Shown here in pieces: positions 1 to 6,282 of a stretch of DNA of 8,298 nt (position 1 is the first letter of the stretch; each line of letters starts with the position of its first letter). Where the stretch lies: NCBI GenBank assembly GCA_900770895.1, contig CAAGMF010000249.1:1-8298 (forward strand), read 5' to 3'. Under the pieces are notes generated by a model, which saw only the letters and a list, made by a program, of their open reading frames with translations, searched no databases and was not told the origin of the DNA. The position numbers and the translations under genes were made by a program. The stretch comes from an uncultured Mitsuokella sp. (GTDB lineage: Bacteria; Bacillota; Negativicutes; Selenomonadales; Selenomonadaceae).

Positions 1-1304
1 AGGTGAATAACATCATAGCGGACCTGCCGGCGACGCCGGGGCATGAGGATGCGCCGCTCACGATACTGCAGGGGCACATGGATATGGTATGTGTCGCCGA
101 GGAAGGGCATGCGTATGATCCGCTGCATGATCCGATCAAGGTAGTACGTGGTGAGAAGTATCTGTCCGCTGATGGGACGAGCTTGGGCGGTGATGATGGC
201 ATCGGTGTAGCTGTCGCTATCTATACGATGTTGCAGGCACCTGAGCATGGTCCACTGCGCCTCATCGTGACGGTCGATGAGGAGCAGAGCATGACGGGCG
301 CCGTGCATCTCGCGGCGGAGCATCTGACGGATGCCAGCTACCTGATCAATTGCGATTCGGAAAACTATGATGAGATTACCGTCGGCAGTGCCGGCAGCGT
401 CAATGTTGATTTCGTGCGTGAGATAGAGAGACGGGCGCCGAAGGCTAAGAAAGCCTATGAGCTGACGCTGAAGGGCCTCAAAGGCGGCCACTCGGGCGAG
501 CGCATCGGCGACGGCCGGGCGAATGCGTTGCGTATCATGGCGCTGGCGGTGCAGGCTCTGCGGCGCGCTGGCAAGGTGGAGCTGGCTGCTTTCGCTGGCG
601 GCAAGGCGCGCAATGCGATTCCTGATGCTGCGCGGGCAGTTATCGTGACTGATGTCCCGGCGGCGGAGCTCCAGCAGGTCCTCGATGCGGAGATGGAGCG
701 CTATCAGGAGATATACGCCACTGTGGATCCCAATGCCCAGCTGCAGCTTCATGAGACTGGCCTGCCGAAGAAAGTGTACAAGAACAGCTTTACAACCAGC
801 CTGCTTCAGCTGCTGACAATCCTCCACTCGGGCGTATATGCCATGTCGACCGTCATCCCCGGTCTCGTAGAGACATCGGCCAACCTCGGCGTCGTGCGCG
901 AGGAGGATGACAAGCTGCGGGTGATGTTCTTCCCGCGCTCTGCGGTCGACCAGAAGCTGGAGGAGATAGCGGCGGCTATGCGTGAGCTGGCCGAGCTGAC
1001 TGGTTTCACGGCGGAGATCGGTACGCCGGCCCCGGGCTGGAAGGAGAACAAGGATAGCTGGCTGGCCAAGGTGATGCCGGAGATATTCGCCGAGCAGAAT
1101 GACGGCCAGCAGATGAAGGTCCTGACGATTCATGCGGGGCTGGAGTGCGGCTGGCATTTCCGGAAGAACCCGCAGCTCGATATGGTGTCTACAGGAGTTA
1201 CTTCGCTCGATATCCACAGCCCGAACGAGCATATCGAGCTCGCTACGATCGCTCCGCAGGTGGAGCTCATCATGGAGACGCTGCGTCGCATCGCTACAAA
1301 ATGA
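1..1304 (+). CDS. pepD: Aminoacyl-histidine dipeptidase (M20 family, PepD), 5' end missing
   Basis: This is the C-terminal 433 or so residues of a cytosolic zinc dipeptidase that cleaves Xaa-His and other dipeptides. Numbering from the GTG at 3, the M20 metal-site residues appear in order: HMDMV (His25, with Asp27), GGDDGIG (bridging Asp64), VDEEQ (general base Glu93 and ligand Glu94), NCDSE (Asp118) and IHAGLECG (ligand His377). The GLKGGHSG motif of the lid/dimerisation domain lies between them. Family members are about 480-490 residues long, and the first residues seen here match the family's internal VGNILI-like segment. The GTG at 3 is therefore an internal Val codon, and about 50-60 residues lie upstream of the window. 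The stop is TGA at 1302. The next gene follows after 108 bases on the same strand. PepD is a confident call; substrate range cannot be read from sequence. Confidence 0.92.
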   Translation, partial: VNNIIADLPATPGHEDAPLTILQGHMDMVCVAEEGHAYDPLHDPIKVVRGEKYLSADGTSLGGDDGIGVAVAIYTMLQAPEHGPLRLIVTVDEEQSMTGAVHLAAEHLTDASYLINCDSENYDEITVGSAGSVNVDFVREIERRAPKAKKAYELTLKGLKGGHSGERIGDGRANALRIMALAVQALRRAGKVELAAFAGGKARNAIPDAARAVIVTDVPAAELQQVLDAEMERYQEIYATVDPNAQLQLHETGLPKKVYKNSFTTSLLQLLTILHSGVYAMSTVIPGLVETSANLGVVREEDDKLRVMFFPRSAVDQKLEEIAAAMRELAELTGFTAEIGTPAPGWKENKDSWLAKVMPEIFAEQNDGQQMKVLTIHAGLECGWHFRKNPQLDMVSTGVTSLDIHSPNEHIELATIAPQVELIMETLRRIATK

Positions 1305-1318
1305 ATAAAGCCTGACCG

Positions 1319-1352
1319 ATGAAGGGGACGTGCGCTAGCTCTCCCCTTTATT
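1319..1352 (+). terminator. Possible weak intrinsic terminator after pepD
   Basis: A 10-bp stem pairs 1319-1328 with 1342-1351 (core AAGGGGA/TCCCCTT, one G-T pair), with a 13-base loop. The T-run is only the TTTATT of the 3' arm itself and is followed by GCCAG, so this is a poor terminator by the usual rules. An alternative pairing of AATAAAG (1304-1310) with CTTTATT (1346-1352) is also possible. It may only attenuate read-through into the phosphoesterase gene. Confidence 0.35.
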
Positions 1353-1412
1353 GCCAGAAGGTTCGTTTAATGATTTCAGAGAAGGTTTACTTTTAGGGAG
1401 ATGAACTAGCGC

Positions 1413-2381
1413 ATGGCTATGAACAGGCGTACGTTCATAAAGCGAGCGTTATTGGGAGCTGGGGCCTTGTATCTGTGGCCGTGGCATTCCTGGACGTCCG
1501 TACAGGGCAGCGGGCGTGCCTATAAGCGCCTCGTCGTGCTCGGTGATCCGCATCTGCCGGTGCGGGTGGAGAAGCATCCGGATCAAGCGGAGCGCAAGGC
1601 AATCGTGGCGGCTAAGCTGCGCGCTATTGCCGATATCAATTCCTGGCCGGATGTCGATGGCATAGCTGTCGTAGGTGATATCGTGGCCCGCTACAGTATT
1701 CCGAGCGAGTATGATTTCATCCGGACGTATTTCGCGGGCGTAAAGGTACCGCTGTACGTCGTTGATGGCAATCACGAAATCCTGTACAAGGACAAGCCGG
1801 ATGAGAACGGCAAGCTCGTGAAAGGCGATGCCGAATCCAGACAGCGCAAGCTGCAGCATTTCTGCGAGTTCTGGAAGCTGTCCAGTCCCTATTACAGTCT
1901 TGATTTCGGCGGCTGCCATCTGATATTCCTGGCGACCGAGGGACCGCTGCCTACGCAGATTGGGGCAGAGCAGTTCGCCTGGTTCAAAAATGACCTGGCA
2001 GAGCACCCGCAGCCTACGCTGGTCTTTTTCCACGGACCGCTCATGGGGACGTTGCTGAACTATAACGACTCGGTGAATAAAAAAGCGACCGTGGCGCAGC
2101 CGGTCAACGAGCTGCATGACCTGCTCATGGCTAATCCGCAGGTGCGTCTCTGGGTTTCCGGTCACACGCATACCCCGGCGACGAACTACAGCTTTGCGGC
2201 TCCGGGCATCAATATGTATGGCTCACGGATCATGGATATCCATAATAGCGATATGGACAGGAAGCGTATCTGGACGAATTCGCTGTATATTTATAGCGAC
2301 CATATAGACATTCGGACGTTCGACCATCAAAGTCAGGACTGGATGACGAAATATGATCGCCAGATAAGACTTGATGATTAA
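1413..2381 (+). CDS. Tat-signal calcineurin-like metallophosphoesterase
   Basis: A 322-residue dinuclear-metal phosphoesterase predicted to be exported folded. The N-terminus has a twin-arginine motif, NRRTFIK (residues 4-10), followed by a short hydrophobic segment (12-24) ending in WPWHSW. No clear AxA cleavage site is seen, so it may stay anchored. The metallophosphatase motifs are complete: GDPH (Asp45, His47), GD (Asp89), GNHE (Asn120, His121), FFHGP (His207) and SGHTHTP (His251, His253). This fixes the fold (Metallophos family) and suggests an active enzyme, but not its substrate; phosphomonoesters, phosphodiesters and nucleotides are all possible. The start at 1413 follows AGGGAG at 1395-1400 with a rather long 12-base gap. 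The ATG at 1419 would also keep the RR motif. The gene lies between pepD and an unknown gene on the same strand. Confidence 0.88.
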   Translation: MAMNRRTFIKRALLGAGALYLWPWHSWTSVQGSGRAYKRLVVLGDPHLPVRVEKHPDQAERKAIVAAKLRAIADINSWPDVDGIAVVGDIVARYSIPSEYDFIRTYFAGVKVPLYVVDGNHEILYKDKPDENGKLVKGDAESRQRKLQHFCEFWKLSSPYYSLDFGGCHLIFLATEGPLPTQIGAEQFAWFKNDLAEHPQPTLVFFHGPLMGTLLNYNDSVNKKATVAQPVNELHDLLMANPQVRLWVSGHTHTPATNYSFAAPGINMYGSRIMDIHNSDMDRKRIWTNSLYIYSDHIDIRTFDHQSQDWMTKYDRQIRLDD

Positions 2382-2410
2382 GCAGCACTGCCTCAGGGCA
2401 GATAGTGATT

Positions 2411-2416
2411 AGGAGG
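2411..2416 (+). promoter_or_regulatory. Ribosome binding site that sets the start at 2426
   Basis: A perfect AGGAGG lies 9 bases before the ATG at 2426. In-frame alternatives are GTG 2405, which lies ahead of the site, and ATG 2417, which directly abuts it. Neither has usable spacing, so 2426 is the preferred start. Confidence 0.75.
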
Positions 2417-2425
2417 ATGAGACGG

Positions 2426-3781
2426 ATGTCTTATCAGGAGAGTTTGCAGCTGCTGGCCGAGCGACAGTTCGGCAGCAGTGATTCGCATGTTGGTCAGGAT
2501 GTGATTTATCCCGCCAGCCCGGAGCGTGAGCACCGCTATTTCCATATCGGTGAATACATATACGAGAATGGCGACAATGTCCTCGCTCTGCTCGAGGATT
2601 GGGCAGAAAAAGTGTTCGCGGGCGAGGAGACCATACCGGTGAAAATGTGGAAGCACATCGAGCAGCTGGTAAGTGACTGCGGCGGCGAATACTATGTGGA
2701 TTTCCTGCAGCTGGCCATAGAGGAATACAGCTTCATCGAATCGAGCTGCATGCAGCAGTTGAACTACTACAGCTCGCAGCGCAACCAGTCGGGCAAAGAG
2801 CTTTTCCGCCAGCAGCGCAAGGTCGTCATAAAAGAGCGCAAGCTGCAGTGCCGGGCGCTGCAGTCGATGCTCCGCCACGTCATGCACCGCTTGTCCCCGG
2901 TCCGCCGCGGCGCTGTCATGCTGTATGCCGTGCAGAAGCGGCGTCAGAACCTGACGAACCAGACGATCATGTTCCCGCGCGATGTATTCGAGGAGGAGAT
3001 CGCGCTGTTTCTGGCCGATTACTATCGCCGGGATGAGTCATTCCCGCAGCTGTCGGTCACTCAGCTGGCAGCTTGCAGTTTCCCTAATGGTGCTTTGGTC
3101 ACATTCGAGGACAGCATCGGCTATATCGACAGTGAGGGCCATGATGGAGTGGCATTTCTGCACAACCATGACGAAATACCGGATGGCGAGTATCTCATCC
3201 ATCGCGAGGGTCGGCGCACTTACGCCTGCCGTCGTTTGACTGACTACGTCGAGCAGGAGATCAAGGACGATGAACGCATGCTGCTGCTACTCGTCGAGCC
3301 AGTTATCGCCAGTCAGACGTACCTGCCTCGGCTGATTCGTCGCCTGACAGGGGCGCGTCAAATTTCATTGGAACTGCCGAAGCCGCAGAGCGGAGCGCCG
3401 GAGGGGACGCTGCTGCTGCAGGCCGATGGGTGTACGGTAGGCTATGTGCACAGCTCGGTACGGGTGAATGGCATGGTCCATCAGCGGCAACTGCAGGAGG
3501 AGCTGGCCGGCATGACTGGTATGTTGAAGTCCTGCCGTCGCCTCAGCCGCCATATAGACGGCGGCGAGGATATGGATACGGCCCTCATCGTACTGACCGA
3601 TGTCTATGGGAAGCATGATATCGTGAGCCTGGAAAGTCGCCAGGAGCGGTCATATGGTGCCGGCATGACGGGTGCCCGCAAGGCAGGTTATACGGATTTC
3701 TGGCAGTTCATCCAGGATGAGCATTGGCGCAACCGCAATAAAAGGCGTCATGATCTTTATTTCACGAGGCAGCACAGCTGA
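2426..3781 (+). CDS. Uncharacterised 451-residue cytoplasmic protein
   Basis: I do not recognise this protein. It has a strong ribosome binding site, codon use like its neighbours and a terminator behind it, so the gene is real. It has no signal peptide, no transmembrane segment and no recognisable catalytic motif. Residues 1-110 are acidic and aromatic-rich (for example the segment around YFHIGEYIYENGD, 38-50). Residues 119-173 form a strongly basic, probably helical stretch rich in Arg, Lys and Gln. Residues 185-300 are acidic again, followed by a mixed C-terminal part ending in a basic tail (RNRNKRRH). The gene starts 44 bases after the phosphoesterase stop with no terminator between, so the two are probably co-transcribed. 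The basic stretch could bind nucleic acid or membrane lipid, but that is only a guess. Function unknown. Confidence 0.8.
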   Translation: MSYQESLQLLAERQFGSSDSHVGQDVIYPASPEREHRYFHIGEYIYENGDNVLALLEDWAEKVFAGEETIPVKMWKHIEQLVSDCGGEYYVDFLQLAIEEYSFIESSCMQQLNYYSSQRNQSGKELFRQQRKVVIKERKLQCRALQSMLRHVMHRLSPVRRGAVMLYAVQKRRQNLTNQTIMFPRDVFEEEIALFLADYYRRDESFPQLSVTQLAACSFPNGALVTFEDSIGYIDSEGHDGVAFLHNHDEIPDGEYLIHREGRRTYACRRLTDYVEQEIKDDERMLLLLVEPVIASQTYLPRLIRRLTGARQISLELPKPQSGAPEGTLLLQADGCTVGYVHSSVRVNGMVHQRQLQEELAGMTGMLKSCRRLSRHIDGGEDMDTALIVLTDVYGKHDIVSLESRQERSYGAGMTGARKAGYTDFWQFIQDEHWRNRNKRRHDLYFTRQHS

Positions 3782-3829
3782 GTCCTGCCTATAGAGCATA
3801 TCTGATAAAGTGCATATCGTATATATTGC

Positions 3830-3872
3830 AAGAAGCGCAAGCCGATGAAAAGGTTTGCGCTTCTTTATTTTT
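3830..3872 (+). terminator. Intrinsic terminator closing the left gene block
   Basis: A perfect 11-bp stem pairs AAGAAGCGCAA (3830-3840) with TTGCGCTTCTT (3855-3865), with a 14-base loop and the T-rich run TATTTTT directly after it. It lies 48 bases beyond the stop of the uncharacterised gene and just past the end of the convergent SGNH gene. On the - strand the stem is followed by GCAATATAT, a poor U-tract, so it would terminate mainly + strand transcripts. Confidence 0.85.
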
Positions 3873-3879
3873 GCTGTAT

Positions 3880-5502
3880 TCATTTTTCCAACATATCCTG
3901 ATGTTGGTTGATGATTTCGCCCATGAGCATCTTACCGCGGATATCGGGGTGGAGCCCGTCACTGCAAAGGGAGGGATCCATGACGGTGTGCGTGGCATCA
4001 TAGAAATATGGTTCGAGGTCGATATAGTAATCCTGCTGCTTTATCCAGTCGTTGACCTTGCGCAGCTTGGCGGGCCAGAGCGGGTCGGTATCCGTATGGA
4101 AGGCCAGCTTTATGTGGGCCGGGTTCAGCGGCATGAGCGTCAGGAATACCGGCCGGATGCCATAGTCGAGGCATTTCTGACGGATGGCATCGAGGTCCTT
4201 TATGATGTCGTCCGCGGTTACCGTCTCGTTGCGGATGTCGTTCGATCCGGTCAGTATCAGCAGGTTGAAGGGCTGGAACGGCAGCACGTCGCGGTCGAAG
4301 CGCTGCATCGTGGTGTGGGCGGTATCGCCGCTGCGGCCCAGGTTCAGACAGGGGAAGTCGAGATACGTCGTGTAGCTGTACTCGAGGTTCGAGGGTGGAT
4401 ACGATACCGAGCCGCCGCCGTGAGTGATGCTGTCGCCGAGGGCAGCGGCCTTCATGCGGCGGGCATGCGACTCGACGGTGAACTTCATCGTATCGGACCA
4501 GGTGCCGATAGTGTTGCCCTGGGCGTCGACCGCGCGTACGCGCCAGTAGTATTCGCCGGCGTAGCTGCGCGCGTATTCGTCATAACAGGTGGCGGCCGAG
4601 TTCACGGTGCGTTGCCAGACGCGGTTCGGATCCGGCTGGGTCCCGTTCGGCTCGGACGGTGGCTGTATGAGCAGTTCCACCTCGTAGTGCATGATGTTGT
4701 GCAGCGGAATCCAGCTGTAGACAGGATAGATGGGCTGATGGAAATCCGGCATCTGGTCGAAGGTATTCAGCAGCGGATGGTCGGGGCACGGCAGGGAAGC
4801 ATCCATAACGATTGGTTCTGAGTGGCTCCATTCGCCGATGGCTTGATGCTGGATATCCATGGCGCGTACACGATAGTATATCTTCTGTCGGGCCTGATAG
4901 GGACGCAGGTCGGCCTGATAGCCGTTTGTGAATACCTGGCGCGTGCTGGCCAGGTGCTCCTTGCCTGCCAGGGCAGTACCGCCCTCGGTCGCGGGCGGCT
5001 CGGAGAGCAGCTCGATTTCGTAGCAGACCGCATTCGGTACGGTATGCCAGACGAGGAAGGGCATGAGACTGGCAGGATGATCTTCGTCGTAGTGGTAGAT
5101 GGTCACTGGGGTCGGGGCCTGAGCGGCATATACGGGGTTCTCGATGGGAGCCGTAGGCGAATGCAGCTCACCGAATATCCCATAGGCGGTTACGCGATAG
5201 TACATCGGAATCGCCGTGGTCGGGACCTCGTATGAGGTTCCGAATTGATAGCTGCCAGTTATGTAGTGATACTCGGGCTCGCCCTCGATGAGGCCCGTCG
5301 TCTTCGAATAGGTTTCTACTTTATAAAAACAGGGGTAGGGCAGCGGCTTCCAGTTCAATGTGATTCGGCCGTCAGCTTCCGTAGCGAACGATGTCTCTAT
5401 TTCCTGCTGGGCGAGATGCATGACGTCGGTTTTCTCTATGGCGAAGATGGTAAAGATAGTAAAAAAGGCTATAATGAATGCAAATAGGCAATATTTTTTC
5501 AT
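3880..5502 (-). CDS. Exported SGNH/GDSL hydrolase with three N-terminal Fn3-like repeats
   Basis: A 540-residue modular esterase-type enzyme. Residues 1-22 (MKKY then a Phe/Ile-rich hydrophobic run) form a signal peptide or membrane anchor; no lipobox is seen. Three fibronectin-III-like repeats follow, at roughly 40-125, 145-235 and 258-345. Each begins with Trp, nine residues before Tyr (W51/Y60, W152/Y161, W264/Y273), and contains a YYRV or YYWRV strand (101, 209, 318). The C-terminal SGNH domain (350-540) has all four blocks: GDSIT with nucleophile Ser358, Gly392 in LGRSGDT, GSND with Asn421, and DGLH with Asp515 and His518. Such enzymes deacylate carbohydrates or lipids; the substrate here is unknown, though the Fn3 modules suggest polymer or cell-surface work. 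The frame stays open upstream to 6090, but only the ATG at 5502 has a Shine-Dalgarno (GGAG at 5509-5512) and leads straight into a signal sequence. There is no LPXTG, SLH or other C-terminal anchor. Confidence 0.87.
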   Translation of the reverse strand: MKKYCLFAFIIAFFTIFTIFAIEKTDVMHLAQQEIETSFATEADGRITLNWKPLPYPCFYKVETYSKTTGLIEGEPEYHYITGSYQFGTSYEVPTTAIPMYYRVTAYGIFGELHSPTAPIENPVYAAQAPTPVTIYHYDEDHPASLMPFLVWHTVPNAVCYEIELLSEPPATEGGTALAGKEHLASTRQVFTNGYQADLRPYQARQKIYYRVRAMDIQHQAIGEWSHSEPIVMDASLPCPDHPLLNTFDQMPDFHQPIYPVYSWIPLHNIMHYEVELLIQPPSEPNGTQPDPNRVWQRTVNSAATCYDEYARSYAGEYYWRVRAVDAQGNTIGTWSDTMKFTVESHARRMKAAALGDSITHGGGSVSYPPSNLEYSYTTYLDFPCLNLGRSGDTAHTTMQRFDRDVLPFQPFNLLILTGSNDIRNETVTADDIIKDLDAIRQKCLDYGIRPVFLTLMPLNPAHIKLAFHTDTDPLWPAKLRKVNDWIKQQDYYIDLEPYFYDATHTVMDPSLCSDGLHPDIRGKMLMGEIINQHQDMLEK

Positions 5503-5589
5503 AAAAGACTCCGGATATAGGATTTTATTATATAATACAGTATAGCATAATTTAAAGTATATCATAAATAGCGACAGGGAGGAAAGGAT
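5503..5589. promoter_or_regulatory. Divergent promoter region between the SGNH hydrolase and cobO
   Basis: This 87-base AT-rich spacer separates two divergent genes and must carry both promoters. For the - strand gene, TTTAAA (5551-5556) and TATAAT (read on the - strand at 5527-5532) are 18 bases apart, a plausible sigma-70 pair. For cobO the + strand has TATAAT at 5531-5536 and CATAAT at 5546-5551, but no good -35 box. The two -10 candidates overlap because ATTATATAAT (5527-5536) is a palindrome, so the promoters may compete. The cobO ribosome binding site GGGAGG is at 5577-5582. Confidence 0.45.
5533..5543. repeat. Copy 1 of an 11-base repeat containing the dyad ATAC-A-GTAT
   Basis: TAATACAGTAT occurs here, next to the - strand -10 box, and again at 6201-6211 near the ilvD transcription start. 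The core ATACAGTAT is a perfect 4+4 inverted repeat around one base, the sort of symmetry expected for a small operator. It could also be chance in AT-rich DNA. Confidence 0.3.
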
Positions 5590-6135
5590 ATGGCAGAACG
5601 TCATGGCCTCGTGATGGTACATACAGGCGACGGCAAAGGCAAGACGACCGCGGCTATGGGGCTCGCAGTGCGGGCCTGGGGTGCCGGACTGCGCGTGCAG
5701 ATCATACAGTTCATAAAGAACAGGAAAACGACTGGCGAGATGAAGGCCATAGAGACTCTGGCAGCAGCGGATGGCCGCATCGCCATCGAGCAGTGCGGCC
5801 ACGGGTTCACGCGGCGCGGTGCGGGCGTGCAGGAAAAAGAGGCCCATCGGGAGGCCGCCCTGGCAGGGCTCGAGCGGGCCAGAGCCATCATGAAGGGCGG
5901 CGAGGCCGATCTGCTGGTCCTGGATGAGATCAACTATGCCGTGAAGTTCGGCCTGCTGACGACGGCAGAGGTGCTGGACGTGCTGGACATGCGTCCGCCT
6001 GCTATGCATGTGGTGATGACAGGACGCGATGCAGCTCCGGAAATCATAGCACGGGCGGACCTCGTCACCGAGATGAAGCTCATAAAGCATCCGTATGAGC
6101 AGGGGATACCGGCGCAGCCCGGGATAGAGTTCTGA
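5590..6135 (+). CDS. cobO: Corrinoid (cob(I)alamin) adenosyltransferase, CobO/BtuR type
   Basis: A 181-residue cytoplasmic enzyme that transfers the adenosyl group of ATP to cobalt of reduced corrinoids, giving coenzyme B12. It has the family's characteristic N-terminal P-loop, GDGKGKTT (residues 13-20), followed by AAMGLAVRAWG. The IIQFIK strand and the EQCGHGF segment are also typical. DLLVLDEINYA (Asp112, Glu113) is the Walker-B-like motif, and VVMTGRDA lies near the C-terminus. The length is normal for CobO/BtuR/CobA and no motif is missing. The start ATG follows GGGAGG with a 7-base gap. The gene stands alone, with no other cobalamin genes beside it, so it may serve salvage as well as synthesis. 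No clear terminator separates it from ilvD, which has its own promoter. Confidence 0.95.
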   Translation: MAERHGLVMVHTGDGKGKTTAAMGLAVRAWGAGLRVQIIQFIKNRKTTGEMKAIETLAAADGRIAIEQCGHGFTRRGAGVQEKEAHREAALAGLERARAIMKGGEADLLVLDEINYAVKFGLLTTAEVLDVLDMRPPAMHVVMTGRDAAPEIIARADLVTEMKLIKHPYEQGIPAQPGIEF

Positions 6136-6169
6136 ATCGATGACACACGCATATATTTCACATAGGGTA

Positions 6170-6198
6170 TTGAATATAGACCTGATTTGCGGTAGAAT
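6170..6198 (+). promoter_or_regulatory. Sigma-70-type promoter for ilvD
   Basis: TTGAAT (6170-6175) and TAGAAT (6193-6198) are separated by 17 bases, giving 4 of 6 and 5 of 6 matches to consensus. Transcription would start near 6205 and give a leader of about 78 bases before the ilvD start codon. Confidence 0.55.
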
Positions 6199-6200
6199 TG

Positions 6201-6211
6201 TAATACAGTAT
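6201..6211. repeat. Copy 2 of the 11-base repeat with the dyad ATAC-A-GTAT, over the ilvD start site
   Basis: Identical to 5533-5543. The dyad 6203-6211 covers the predicted transcription start of ilvD, a position where a bound protein would repress. Supported only by the identity and the symmetry. Confidence 0.3.
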
Positions 6212-6251
6212 GTCGCTTGAGATGACAGTTTGTAATTCTCAAATAGACGAC
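6212..6251 (+). other. Possible stem-loop in the ilvD leader
   Basis: TTGAGA (6217-6222) can pair with TCTCAA (6237-6242), and GTCG (6212-6215) with CGAC (6248-6251), giving a two-part stem with an uneven internal loop and a 14-base apical loop. There is no U-tract, so it is not a terminator. No T-box consensus is present. It may be a 5' stabilising structure or may mean nothing. Confidence 0.25.
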
Positions 6252-6282
6252 TGAATATGTGTGACGAGTTAGGAGAGTTAGT

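Noticed and set aside
3..5. GTG at position 3 as the true start of pepD
   Set aside because: There is no ribosome site in view, and the first residues match an internal segment of PepD; the gene begins before the window.
1449..2171. A 240-codon open frame on the - strand
   Set aside because: Entirely antisense to the phosphoesterase gene, whose catalytic motifs are intact; the antisense product has no recognisable features.
2388..2401. CTGCC/GGCAG hairpin between the phosphoesterase and the uncharacterised gene
   Set aside because: It is only 5 bp with a 4-base loop and no T-run, so it is not a terminator and is too short to call as an element.
3826..4821. A 331-codon + strand frame overlapping the SGNH hydrolase
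   Set aside because: It starts inside the terminator hairpin, is antisense to the complete SGNH catalytic domain, and yields a Val/Arg/Gly-rich sequence typical of shadow frames.
5503..6090. N-terminal extension of the SGNH hydrolase frame by 196 codons
   Set aside because: It lies antisense to cobO and across the divergent promoter region. The ATG at 5502 has a Shine-Dalgarno and begins with a signal sequence, so the extension is chance.
6199..6282. T-box or CodY-type control of the ilvD leader
   Set aside because: The leader is only about 80 bases, far shorter than a T-box. No T-box consensus, no terminator and no CodY-like palindrome are seen.
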